From the IMG/VR virus record IMGVR_UViG_3300025011_000018, positions 62,001 to 126,000 of that record: a stretch of 64,000 bases of DNA. One strand, written 5' to 3'. Shown piece by piece: positions 8,665-16,949 of the stretch. Source of the DNA: a virus. Every line of letters begins with the position of its first letter. The stretch's first letter is position 1. The notes under the pieces were generated by a model. That model did no database searches, had not been told where the DNA came from, and was given only the letters and a program-made list of their open reading frames with translations. The position numbers and the translations under genes were made by a program.

Positions 8665-8838
8665 TTATCTTTCTTCTAAAATTAGCCGATAATCATTTTG
8701 ATAAAATTCTTCAATACAAACCGCTACCAGATCAATTCCGTCACATTTGCCAACATAATTATCATACTCAAATAGTAAATCTAAAATTTCATCCTTGCTT
8801 AATTTTTCTATATCATTCCAAACCTTATTTTTAGCCAT
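8665..8838 (-). CDS. hypothetical acidic protein, 57 aa
   Basis: ATG at 8838 is chosen because GGAGGAG lies just upstream of it; an earlier ATG at 8853 is part of that ribosome site region. Helical and acidic (DEILDLLFEYDNYVGKCDG). Function unknown. Confidence 0.5.
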   Translation of the reverse strand: MAKNKVWNDIEKLSKDEILDLLFEYDNYVGKCDGIDLVAVCIEEFYQNDYRLILEER

Positions 8839-8904
8839 TTTTAACTCCTCCATGTATTATATTTTTAATTGTGTTATGCCTTAAAATTGGATTTTTATAT
8901 TAAT

Positions 8905-9126
8905 TTATATATTCAGTTCATATGAAGCAAATATAACTTGATTATATTTTTCTTCAACTTCATTTATAGAAATTGCTTTACATTCTAATTCTTTTCTTAA
9001 AATAGTACCTTCTGTTGGATAGTCTTTCTCTTTTAAAATTTCTTCTTTCATAACTACTGCATAAAATTTTACTTCTGCATCCATACTACAACTTAAAAGT
9101 TCCTGCATTAATTCTCTTACTTTCAT
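8905..9126 (-). CDS. hypothetical protein, 73 aa
   Basis: Starts MKVRELMQELLSCSMDAEV behind GGAGGAT. The opening resembles small phage proteins of the form 'VKELIEELQKYPPDAEVKF', which are widespread but uncharacterised. TATAACAG-type motif upstream. Confidence 0.55.
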   Translation of the reverse strand: MKVRELMQELLSCSMDAEVKFYAVVMKEEILKEKDYPTEGTILRKELECKAISINEVEEKYNQVIFASYELNI

Positions 9127-9192
9127 TTTTAAATCCTCCTGTAATATATTTTTGATTCTGTTATACTACAAAATAGTAGTTTTATAGGCTTA

Positions 9193-9310
9193 TTATAGTT
9201 CCTGTTCTTGTTTTCTTCTTAAAAATTCGGCTATAATCTTTTCAAATTCTTCATTGCCTTGACTCAATATTTTTATATGTCCATTCTATGCTTTTCAATT
9301 CTTTTATCAT
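9193..9310 (-). pseudogene. small gene with an apparent frameshift
   Basis: ATG at 9308-9310 opens MIKELKSIEWTYKNIESRQ then stops. In another frame, starting near the AAAAATATTGAG stretch, the sequence continues ILSQGNEEFEKIIAEF to a TAA at 9193. Joining the two frames gives a plausible 39-residue helical protein, and the total span is not a multiple of three. A single-base change is the simplest reading, but the gene is short. Confidence 0.35.
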
Positions 9311-9353
9311 GTTTTCGCCTCCTGTTATATTGTATACTGATAAATTAACCATT

Positions 9354-9632
9354 TTAATGAAATTCCTTAATGAATTCTGTTATGTCAATTTCTAAAAAGT
9401 TAGCTATTTTCAAAGCCGTTAAAAAGTTTGGATAATTTGAAACATAATTCTTATTATATTGGTATAAAGTTTGTTCGCTTATTCCTGTTAATTTTGCTAA
9501 ATCTCTATAGCTATATTTGCATTCTGTTATAATTCGTTGAGCGTTTCTTTTAATGACTATTTTATTAGTATTGTTATATTGATTTATAAGCGTTTCAATT
9601 TCTTTTTGTGTATAGTGTTTCAAATTATCCAT
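9354..9632 (-). CDS. HTH transcriptional regulator-like protein, 92 aa
   Basis: The N-terminal helix (QKEIETLINQYN) leads into an HTH with DLAKLTGISEQTLYQYNK, followed by two helices. It resembles Cro/CI-type or phage activator HTH folds. It is a paralogue of the AUA-start gene at 7910-8176. Probably regulates phage genes; the target is unknown. Confidence 0.65.
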   Translation of the reverse strand: MDNLKHYTQKEIETLINQYNNTNKIVIKRNAQRIITECKYSYRDLAKLTGISEQTLYQYNKNYVSNYPNFLTALKIANFLEIDITEFIKEFH

Positions 9633-9650
9633 ATAGTTTTTTTACTCCTT

Positions 9651-10535
9651 TTATCCTGCTATTTCTGATAATTCATTTACTATATCGCATATATCCCCGT
9701 CATATATTTTGTTCAATTTTTCAAGTTGTTTTTTGCATTTTTTATATATTTTTTCTGCTGTCCTGCTGTCTGTATCATATCCACAATTAGAACAAAATTC
9801 CTCAAAACTTTCGTTTCCTGATACTGCGTCACTAACAAAACTATAAAAGGCGTTTAATATATCGTATTCGGTTTTTAGTTCTGGATTTGCTATACTTGCC
9901 CAAAATTCAAAAGTAATTTTTTGATTTGTTTCCGTATTGATAACTGTTATCATATGATTATTAAAGTTATTATTTGACCATTCAGCTTTTTTAGTGCCTT
10001 TATAACTTGCCTTAATTTCAAAGTTTTTGAATACTGCTTTATTTGTTATCTGTTCAATATTTTCTAATTTATTGTACTTCTCAAATATATCAATAATCTC
10101 TGTAATGGTTTTTTCTGGTATTAATTCAAGTAGCCACGAATTACCATATTTATAACTATTATCTTCATATAATCCAGCATCTTTCAACGCTTCACAAGCT
10201 GCCGTATAATCATATTTATTATTCTTTTTCCATTCATCAATAAAATTTTGTTGTTTTTCTGTTCCTGCCTTCATATCATTTAAATGCCATTTTTCCCATG
10301 TTTCAATTATTGTTTGCAAATCTTGCTTAGTAACAAATAACTCCTTATAATTATTAATATCTGCCGTTTCTTCTATGTTTTGACCACCATTCCCACAAAT
10401 CGAAAGTGTTTTGTATTCTGTTATCGTTTCAAGTGAAGTTGTTATTTTTTGTTTGTTCTCTTGTTTAATAGTCAATTCTACATACATTTTTTTACAACTA
10501 TTAGCAATACCAATATAAAGCTTTTTGTTATACAT
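9651..10535 (-). CDS. hypothetical phage protein, 294 aa
   Basis: It looks composed of two uncharacterised phage-type segments: an N-terminal half with WHLNDMKAGTEKQ followed by YTAACEALKDAGLY, and a C-terminal half ending FCSNCGYDTDSRTAEKIYKKCKKQ. From memory of phage proteins, both patterns recur in early operons, often as separate genes. AAGGGGAA ribosome site. Function unknown. Confidence 0.65.
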   Translation of the reverse strand: MYNKKLYIGIANSCKKMYVELTIKQENKQKITTSLETITEYKTLSICGNGGQNIEETADINNYKELFVTKQDLQTIIETWEKWHLNDMKAGTEKQQNFIDEWKKNNKYDYTAACEALKDAGLYEDNSYKYGNSWLLELIPEKTITEIIDIFEKYNKLENIEQITNKAVFKNFEIKASYKGTKKAEWSNNNFNNHMITVINTETNQKITFEFWASIANPELKTEYDILNAFYSFVSDAVSGNESFEEFCSNCGYDTDSRTAEKIYKKCKKQLEKLNKIYDGDICDIVNELSEIAG

Positions 10536-10599
10536 ATTTTTCCCCTTATAACCTACCTGCTATAAAATAGTTCAGGATTTACGGCTTTTACTGCTACCC

Positions 10600-10622
10600 T
10601 GCAAGGCTTGTTATACCTTGCA
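10600..10622 (-). other. intercistronic hairpin with TATAACA in the loop
   Basis: TGCAAGG (10600-10606) pairs with CCTTGCA (10616-10622); the loop holds the minus-strand TATAACA motif. It lies in a 134-base gap between 9651-10535 and 10670-10966, which shows no gene. Confidence 0.4.
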
Positions 10623-10669
10623 AACGCTCAGGGCTTAAAGTCTATTTATACACGCCCTAACGTGTTATA

Positions 10670-10966
10670 TTAATAATTTTGAATAATAAAGCTTTCATCG
10701 TCAATTATAATTACTATTGTATTTTGTTCCAATTCTTCAATACTTTCAATATCTGGATAACTATTTTGTAATTCTTTTAAATTCTCATATTCTGTATATT
10801 CACAACATAATGCAATTACATCTAATTCTATTTCTGTTCCTGTATCTTCCTCATATGATTCCAGATATTCAAATAATGCCTTTAAACCTTCATAAGTAAA
10901 ATTATTAACTCTATCCATTTTTTTAAAACTATCCTCAAAGTCATAGAAATTAACTGATTTTTTCAT
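10670..10966 (-). CDS. hypothetical acidic protein, 98 aa
   Basis: AAGGAGATAAAA precedes the ATG. Strongly acidic with a 'YLESYEEDTGTEIELDVIAL' segment; a similar pattern is common in small uncharacterised phage proteins. Unknown function. Confidence 0.55.
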   Translation of the reverse strand: MKKSVNFYDFEDSFKKMDRVNNFTYEGLKALFEYLESYEEDTGTEIELDVIALCCEYTEYENLKELQNSYPDIESIEELEQNTIVIIIDDESFIIQNY

Positions 10967-11033
10967 AATATTTTTATCTCCTTAAAATTTATTTTAGAGT
11001 TTGTTTACTCTATACACTATACAATATCAACTG

Positions 11034-11300
11034 TTATACTGCAATATTGATATTATATAGCCTAACAATAAACAAGTGATAAAAGTTATATTTTATTAAA
11101 TATTTTGATAGTCTATATCGAATCGGCAACCAAAAAAACCAATAGGTTTTGTTTTTAGGAATATTCACCTCTACAACTTTTTCAAAATCAATATTATACT
11201 TCTCCAATTCATTTTTAGTATATAATTCATTTTGTACTAAAATTGAATTGTCTGTTCTTCTCGTGTTATCAAATTCGGGCAATACTTTAAAATATGTCAT
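11034..11300 (-). CDS. hypothetical protein, 88 aa
   Basis: ATG at 11300 is favoured, nine bases from AAGGAGC; a GTG at 11309 abuts the ribosome site. The C-terminus is aromatic and hydrophobic (KTYWFFWLPIRYR and onward) and may contact the membrane. Unrecognised. Confidence 0.5.
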   Translation of the reverse strand: MTYFKVLPEFDNTRRTDNSILVQNELYTKNELEKYNIDFEKVVEVNIPKNKTYWFFWLPIRYRLSKYLIKYNFYHLFIVRLYNINIAV

Positions 11301-11331
11301 ATTTTCCACGCTCCTTATCTATTATATTTTA

Positions 11332-11670
11332 TTAACTTACTTTTTCAATGTATCTTTGTTTTTCTTCATCATATTCGCAAGTTTCAATTACATTCAAAAT
11401 ACTATATAGTTGACCAAGTATTTCATTTAAGCAATATTTTAATTTTCCGTCTAGTATTTTTTTCGTTTCGCCACAATTAATTGAAATTTTATATTGACTA
11501 AAGGAATAAAAATATTCTGGCTCAAATAAGCAACTGTTAATACTCATACATTTATGTAATATTTTTCTAACCTCTTCAAATTGTGTTTTGTGAAAAACTT
11601 TTTTAGTTGTTGTTATATTAAATTGCTTTATTTCTTCAATCATACTTTTAACTTCATATTTGTTATACAT
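11332..11670 (-). CDS. hypothetical protein, 112 aa
   Basis: ATG at 11670 lies after AAGGAGATTTTATAGC; upstream in-frame codons lack a ribosome site. Helical with four Cys. No recognised family. Confidence 0.5.
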   Translation of the reverse strand: MYNKYEVKSMIEEIKQFNITTTKKVFHKTQFEEVRKILHKCMSINSCLFEPEYFYSFSQYKISINCGETKKILDGKLKYCLNEILGQLYSILNVIETCEYDEEKQRYIEKVS

Positions 11671-11759
11671 GCTATAAAATCTCCTTTGATTAATATTTTT
11701 GGTACTGCAAGGAATAAACACGACCTGTTATATTGCATTATATGTTTTATATTTTAGTT

Positions 11760-12191
11760 TTATAACTGCCAAAAATTTCTATTTGTTAAATATAAACATA
11801 CTATATTAATTAATATTGATTCTATAAAAATATATGCTATAATATTTTTGATGACTTTAAAAAACTTTTTGTTTTTTGGCTTGTTATAATTTACAGGATT
11901 ATAGCAAGTTTTTTCTATTAATGCATATGTAGTCATTCCACTCCATATTACAGTATAATTATTATATATATCTTGCTTAGTTATAATGTAATTACTATAT
12001 TCTTGTTTGTATTCATTAAGTTTTAAGCACCAGTATGTATTGTCTTTATCATCTTTTATAATAACATATTTAGGTAGTTTTTTGTCAAATTGACTTCCTG
12101 CAAATTCTGGTGCTTTTTCTGTAATTACTTGTATATCACTTTCATAATACATTACTTTATTTAATAGGTTTCTAACTATTTTAAAATCCAT
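11760..12191 (-). CDS. hypothetical protein with C-terminal membrane segment, 143 aa
   Basis: First gene of the left operon. ATG at 12191 follows AGGAGGTGCGAACG. The soluble N-terminal part contains KYVIIKDDKDNTYWCLKL; the C-terminal 30 residues form a membrane helix (IIAYIFIESILINIVCLYL). A candidate promoter lies 43 bases upstream. Confidence 0.55.
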   Translation of the reverse strand: MDFKIVRNLLNKVMYYESDIQVITEKAPEFAGSQFDKKLPKYVIIKDDKDNTYWCLKLNEYKQEYSNYIITKQDIYNNYTVIWSGMTTYALIEKTCYNPVNYNKPKNKKFFKVIKNIIAYIFIESILINIVCLYLTNRNFWQL

Positions 12192-12233
12192 CGTTCGCAC
12201 CTCCTAAGTCAATACTTACTTTTCTATACTTTT

Positions 12234-12262
12234 ATTATCTCATACTTAGATTGATATTGCAA
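12234..12262 (-). promoter_or_regulatory. candidate sigma-A promoter of the left operon
   Basis: On the minus strand TTGCAA (12257-12262), 17 bases, then GATAAT (12234-12239), about 40 bases before the first start codon. Two mismatches from consensus. Confidence 0.5.
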
Positions 12263-12615
12263 TACTAATTTTATATTTTATATCTATAATATTAATATGC
12301 AAATACATTCAATATTATACCTATTCACAATGTCTATACAAGGTCATGAGAGGCTCATGGTTGAATGTTTATAGTGTTTATATGAAAGTATATAGCTAAG
12401 TGGTTATAATTGATATATGATAGCATTTCAGCTATTATAATTGATCTGGATATTAATGTTAACTTATTGTTAATCAATTATTGATTGTATGTTAATAAAA
12501 CAGTTAGTACCAAGTCATAATTGTGGTTTGTATATACTTATTTTAATATGTTTTTATGGTCAAAGTGGAGATTAATTGAAAACAGTATAGTAATTAAGTA
12601 AAATATAATAGATAT

Positions 12616-13076
12616 TATTGGGTAAAATTGATTAGATGAAGCAAAACAGGCTATTTAATGGATTAATGTTGCTTATGTACACTATTAACTAAAAATTGTG
12701 TTCGTGCAATTAAGGTATCATTTTAGATGAAGATATTTTGCAGGATTTATTGCATATTGTTTGAAGTATGAAGGATTCTGTGCAATTGTATTCTGATCAT
12801 ATTGGTTATGATTATATAACTATTATGTTTATATAAGTATATGTGAATGTAAGTAAAAACAGTTGGCAAAATAGCAGTATAGTTTTTAGTACCAGATATT
12901 AGTATCTGATAGTATATTATTTACAATTAATGTTGAATTGGTTATGTTTATATAACTATATTTTTAAGTGTTCACAGTTCGCTGCCTTGTTATAAACGAT
13001 GAACAAGCACTTATTATCCAATTAATCCCATATATTAATAATATCCATATTATCCCATCTATTATTTTACCCAATA
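12616..13076. repeat. 13-bp inverted repeat around the skew switch
   Basis: TATTGGGTAAAAT at 12616-12628 and its exact reverse complement at 13064-13076, 435 bases apart; weaker complementarity continues past the left copy (TTAGATG, against ATAGATG in the mirrored right copy). Confidence 0.5.
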
Positions 13077-13915
13077 AGCACCAGTATAATATTCAACAAA
13101 TCGCATATACTAATATATTAATATACTATTCAATTTTTATCAAATTTACTCCAATAATAGCAATGTTGGTTATAAGTGTATTTATAGCCAACTCTTAAAA
13201 GCCTTGAGAGAGTAATGGACGGGGCATAGTTTACAATATATTCAAGTATTATAATATCATAATATCCCCTAGCACTTCCACTCACACACCAAACTTAAAA
13301 AATTCACTTTCAATTTCTAAATTAAATTTATCTTCAACAGAATAATCCTAAAATAATCCTAAAATTATCATCTCACTAATTATTACACTAATATTACAAC
13401 AAATCCACAAATAGCCCAATAATCCACCATTTCCACTCGTAACCTCTATCGACAAAACTCACTGATACCAACCATTACAGCCATTTTAAAATACACTAAA
13501 TTAGCCTATATTTCCACCTAATCAACCTCAAACCCTACTCTCACAGCACCTAAACGATATCACCAATATTTCAACTAATTATTCATTTATTGGATTCCTA
13601 ATTTTAACCAAAAATCACCTTCAACTACTACTCTATCTAAGGTTATATAGATATTTAATAATATTTTGGCGATAGACAAAAAGAATACCCATACTATAAT
13701 CTATTTCTAAATTATAATATGAGCTTAAATTTTGATTGATGGGTAGTATTATTTTGTGGATTCATTTTTACTATTTAGTAATTGTATAATTAGTAGAAGA
13801 GAATAGTATATAAAAATTTAACCTACACTTTTACTTTTATTTATTAATGTAGGCTAATACTATTTATTGGTGAATTTAATATTAGTAATATATTTAGTGA
13901 ATAATCAGTGGTATG

Positions 13916-14001
13916 TAAGGTTTTGAGCCTATAATAACCCTCGTGTCGCTGGAGTCTAATATAAGAGGGACGAAACCACCCCAAACCGCTATCAAACCTT
14001 A
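13916..14001. other. folded element near the putative rep gene
   Basis: TAAGGTTT (13916-13923) pairs with AAACCTTA (13994-14001), enclosing CCCTC (13938-13942) paired with GAGGG (13965-13969). It is richer in G+C than its surroundings. It could be an origin hairpin or a small RNA controlling replication. The orientation of any transcript is unknown. Confidence 0.4.
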
Positions 14002-14029
14002 GAAACACTAATGTTTACAGGTTTAAAAG

Positions 14030-14080
14030 TCACGTAAAAAATCTGACTAATATGGCACTTTTCACGTAAAAAATCTGACT
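14030..14080. repeat. two 19-bp direct repeats (iteron-like)
   Basis: TCACGTAAAAAATCTGACT occurs at 14030-14048 and again, identical, at 14062-14080, a 32-base period (three helical turns). Located just beyond the 3' end of the putative rep gene. Such phasing fits protein binding on one face of the DNA. Confidence 0.6.
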
Positions 14081-14123
14081 CACTAGTGCGTTTGAGGGCA
14101 ATGGTTATGTAAACTAGTTACAT

Positions 14124-15005
14124 TTATTGGAAGAATTTCTCCATTATGTTGAATATATCATCAACTTCCATTCCTCCAAATATAACTTGTGGATTTATGC
14201 AAACTTTCTTTTTAGTAATATCAGTATCACACTCTACAAATGAAATAATATTAGATCCGTCTTTTAACTTTATGTTTAATAAATCTTTTCTTAGTTGGAA
14301 TAAATATTTTTCATCGTAATCAAATAATTCGGCAAGCTCGCCTAATGTAATAATATTTATTAGTTCTAAATTATTTTCAGTTGGGTTAATGCAAAGTAAA
14401 TTCCATTTTAAATTTATATATGGAATCATTCTAAATATCAATCCCAAATGTTTATGTTTAGTGGCAGATACATTATTATATAAATACCTAATTGAATTTA
14501 TATATAGTCTTGTGTAATCTTTTTGTTTTATATATGCTTTATGTACAGATACCTCTCCCTTAAAAAAATATTGTTTATTTAGATACAATTTATCTTCGTC
14601 CTGATATATTATATTTAAATTTACTAACTTGTTGTAAAATTTACAAAATGTTTCATTCCCTAACTTTAATACTTGGTTCATATTATTCTTATTTATAGAC
14701 TTTGCATTATCAGATAACAACATTCCATTGTAGCCAACATATGTAGCCAACATTATTAATCTAGCTAAGTCGCACTGGTTTAATTCTTTATGATTACTAA
14801 ATTCTTTACAATGTTTAAATATAGAGAATATAAATCCTCCATATTCATTAGTATAAGTTTGAAAGAACTCTTTTTTTTGTTGCTGCTCCCGCTTTAATTT
14901 AATTATCTCTCTGGTTTCATTTGTCGAATATTTAAATCCATCCTGTTCAGTGAACTCTTTAAGCTCTCCCGTGTCTGTATCTAAAACTTTTATAATTTTA
15001 CTCAT
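14124..15005 (-). CDS. putative replication initiator (Rep-like), 293 aa
   Basis: Start behind AAAGGAG. The order of features suggests a plasmid Rep with winged-helix domains: a basic N-terminal helix, a first HTH-like region (LARLIMLATYVGYNG, then KSINKNNMNQVLKLGN), and a second (TLGELAELFDYDEKYLFQLRKDL). This resembles plasmid and RepL-like initiators of Firmicutes in general form, but I cannot assign a named family. Its neighbours (ParB, ORF6C protein, iteron-like repeats, skewed non-coding region) favour a replication role. It could instead be another winged-helix regulator. Confidence 0.45.
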   Translation of the reverse strand: MSKIIKVLDTDTGELKEFTEQDGFKYSTNETREIIKLKREQQQKKEFFQTYTNEYGGFIFSIFKHCKEFSNHKELNQCDLARLIMLATYVGYNGMLLSDNAKSINKNNMNQVLKLGNETFCKFYNKLVNLNIIYQDEDKLYLNKQYFFKGEVSVHKAYIKQKDYTRLYINSIRYLYNNVSATKHKHLGLIFRMIPYINLKWNLLCINPTENNLELINIITLGELAELFDYDEKYLFQLRKDLLNIKLKDGSNIISFVECDTDITKKKVCINPQVIFGGMEVDDIFNIMEKFFQ

Positions 15006-15028
15006 TTTTTCTCCTTTAATTATTGGTT

Positions 15029-15061
15029 AAAAGTATAGCCCAAAACATGAGCCATACTTTT
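15029..15061 (-). terminator. hairpin between ORF6C gene and rep
   Basis: AAAAGTAT (15029-15036) pairs with ATACTTTT (15054-15061) in the 77-base gap before the rep start. On the minus strand it ends in TTTT, so it may act as an attenuator or weak terminator controlling entry into rep. Confidence 0.4.
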
Positions 15062-15082
15062 ATATTTTATTTCTATAATATT

Positions 15083-15625
15083 TTAGTTAAATTTAACACT
15101 GTCAATAAATTCTTTTCTTTCTCTTAACTTCTTTTCATCTGGATACCAGTCATCTATACCTCTCATAATACTGTCATAGAATCTCTTTTCGGTTCTCTCT
15201 ATTTTACTAGCTTTACCATATCTCTTAAGGAATCTATATAAATCTCGTATGTAAACTCTATAGTATTTAATTTCTTCTTCGGAATTTCTATCCAAGAATT
15301 CATATATCTTTGATCTAGATTTTTCTACTACACAACTTACCTGACTGGTACTTAGCTCAGTGTTTAGTTTTAATTGTTCAATCTCATTATCATGAGTTGT
15401 TAGTTTAATGTTTGTATCATCAGCTAGTTTAAATATCTCTTTAATTAATCTATCATGTGATAGTAGTTGTGCTGAATGTATATCCAAAGTTTTATTAATA
15501 CTATTGTTTGTTTTAACTAATGCCTCGTTACTTCTCTCTATTTGGGACATAAGTTTAACCATTAAATCTTCTATATTTCCATAAGAATTATTATTGTTAT
15601 TATCAAAACTTCTTGCTGCTTCCAT
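15083..15625 (-). CDS. ORF6C-domain protein, 180 aa
   Basis: An Asn-rich N-terminus and a long helical, probably coiled-coil middle (about residues 20-95) precede a C-terminal block (SRSKIYEFLDRN to RGIDDWYPDEKKLRERKEF) that matches the ORF6C domain found at the C-terminus of phage antirepressors. The usual N-terminal BRO/AntA part is absent. AAAAGGAG ribosome site with AAAATATAAAAT upstream. It lies between ParB and Rep, so a role in plasmid maintenance or in control of the lysogenic state is possible. Confidence 0.6.
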   Translation of the reverse strand: MEAARSFDNNNNNSYGNIEDLMVKLMSQIERSNEALVKTNNSINKTLDIHSAQLLSHDRLIKEIFKLADDTNIKLTTHDNEIEQLKLNTELSTSQVSCVVEKSRSKIYEFLDRNSEEEIKYYRVYIRDLYRFLKRYGKASKIERTEKRFYDSIMRGIDDWYPDEKKLRERKEFIDSVKFN

Positions 15626-15668
15626 ATTATTTTTCTCCTTTTATTCTTATATTATTTTATATTTTAGT

Positions 15669-16802
15669 TTATAGATACATTTTTAAATTAGCCTTTATTG
15701 CAAATGCCCACTGTTCTACTAATTCAACAGTTTTAATGTATGCTTTCTTTTCATTAGGTGGTAATTCGTTTATATGTCCAGCTAAATAAGCCAATCCACC
15801 AACTTGAGAAATAAAATTCTCAATCTTAGCACAGAACAGTATCGCATCGTCTTTCAGTTTCCTACTATGTTGTTCTTCTGGAGAAATATCGACCATAGAT
15901 TTAATTTGCTTCTCTAATTCCCCCATCTTCTCAACTTTTACATCATATTCTCTTTTTAGTTTATTGTAGTATCCCTCATTATCTTTTATCTTTTGTTTTA
16001 GTTCTTCGTAATCTTTAGGAGCTTTCTCAACTGTAGGTCTTTCTTCTAGCTCCATCTTTAGTAATTCAATTTCATCTTGTAAATTGATTTGTTCTTTTAG
16101 TTTTGCTTGTAGTTGATCCTTTTCTCGTTCAAGTAAAGTCTTTTCTTTAACTAGTTGTTCGGTTTGCTTTTGTGTTAATTCTGGAATTTTATCCTTTCCA
16201 ATATCCTGAAACATTTTCTCTTGTTCATCTGGAGATAGTTTAGCCCATACCTTATATGCAGTAGTAGCACTAAGTTGATCTGTCTCAACTAAATCTTGGA
16301 GTTCGGGGATTAGGGTTAAGAGTTTTTTGTAGTCTTGCAGTTGTTGTTGTGATATCCCAAAGTCAGAAGCTAAATCTTTTTGAGTTTTCCCATTAAGATT
16401 ATCTGTATCGGTAATTCCAGCACTACCTTTTCTTATTCCATATAGCCTCTCTAATTCTTGAATACACCTAGCAAACTTCATAGAATTAGTATTACCAATG
16501 CCTCGCTGCCTGAGATTAGTTTCTAGAAGATTTTTTAATATCATATCTTCTTTTGACCATCTAGTAGAATCTTCGTATAGCTGAAGTCTATAAGGCACAG
16601 CTTCAATACCTAATTCTTCACATGCTCTAACTCGTTGATGTCCAGATACTATTACTTTGTCCTGAGTAATTACTATTGGTTCAATTACTCCACTCGTCTT
16701 GACTGATTCTAGAAACTCTTTCCAGTTGTCACCATGAATATCATCAAAAAATTCATTGTTTCTAGTATGGGGGATAAGTTTATTTACTTCAATTGTTTCC
16801 AT
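15669..16802 (-). CDS. ParB/RepB/Spo0J-family protein, 377 aa
   Basis: METIEVNKLIPHTRN opens a ParB N-terminal domain, with the signature GHQRVRA at about residues 54-60 and an HTH with DLASDFGISQQQLQDYKKL near residue 150. The C-terminal part is a long Lys/Glu-rich coiled coil. ParB proteins bind centromere sites and load on DNA; with a ParA they segregate plasmids. No ParA is seen nearby, so segregation by this protein alone is unproven. I start at 16802 (GTGAGGAAACTT ribosome site); an earlier start at 16850 would lie upstream of the predicted transcript. Confidence 0.8.
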   Translation of the reverse strand: METIEVNKLIPHTRNNEFFDDIHGDNWKEFLESVKTSGVIEPIVITQDKVIVSGHQRVRACEELGIEAVPYRLQLYEDSTRWSKEDMILKNLLETNLRQRGIGNTNSMKFARCIQELERLYGIRKGSAGITDTDNLNGKTQKDLASDFGISQQQLQDYKKLLTLIPELQDLVETDQLSATTAYKVWAKLSPDEQEKMFQDIGKDKIPELTQKQTEQLVKEKTLLEREKDQLQAKLKEQINLQDEIELLKMELEERPTVEKAPKDYEELKQKIKDNEGYYNKLKREYDVKVEKMGELEKQIKSMVDISPEEQHSRKLKDDAILFCAKIENFISQVGGLAYLAGHINELPPNEKKAYIKTVELVEQWAFAIKANLKMYL

Positions 16803-16834
16803 AAGTTTCCTCACTCTCTTTATTCTTCTCATTA

Positions 16835-16863
16835 ATAATAATTGAATCAAATTAATTTGTCAA
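16835..16863 (-). promoter_or_regulatory. sigma-A promoter before parB-like gene
   Basis: Minus strand TTGACA (16858-16863), 17-base spacer, TATTAT (16835-16840), some 33 bases before the chosen ATG. AAAATATAAAAT lies just upstream of the -35. Confidence 0.65.
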
Positions 16864-16949
16864 TACTATTTTATATTTTAGTTCATTAAAACGCTACGTT
16901 TCTATGCAAAATACACAGAAATTACGCTAAACATTATAATAATCCTCAA

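Larger units (their letters stand above)
12263..14123. other. 1.9 kb non-coding, strand-asymmetric region (candidate replication/partition locus)
   Basis: No convincing gene. By hand count the plus strand has 74 G and 27 C at 12541-12960 but 12 G and 99 C at 13261-13620, a sharp reversal near 13.0-13.25 kb. It also holds a 13-bp inverted repeat, a folded element and direct repeats (listed separately), and lies between the left operon and the putative rep gene. An origin, terminus or centromere-like role is inferred, not shown. Confidence 0.5.

Noticed and set aside
12968-13198. 76-codon plus-strand open frame in the non-coding region
   Set aside because: No ribosome site, Ile/Asn-rich composition expected from random AT-rich DNA, and it lies in the strand-bias switch region.
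13916-14001. Hammerhead or twister ribozyme
   Set aside because: A CGAAAC-like stretch is present but the CUGAUGA core and the required stem order are missing.
16864-16949. Attachment or parS site beside the integrase gene
   Set aside because: Short imperfect repeats (TTTCT/AGAAA) occur but nothing matches a parS consensus, and no second att copy is available for comparison.
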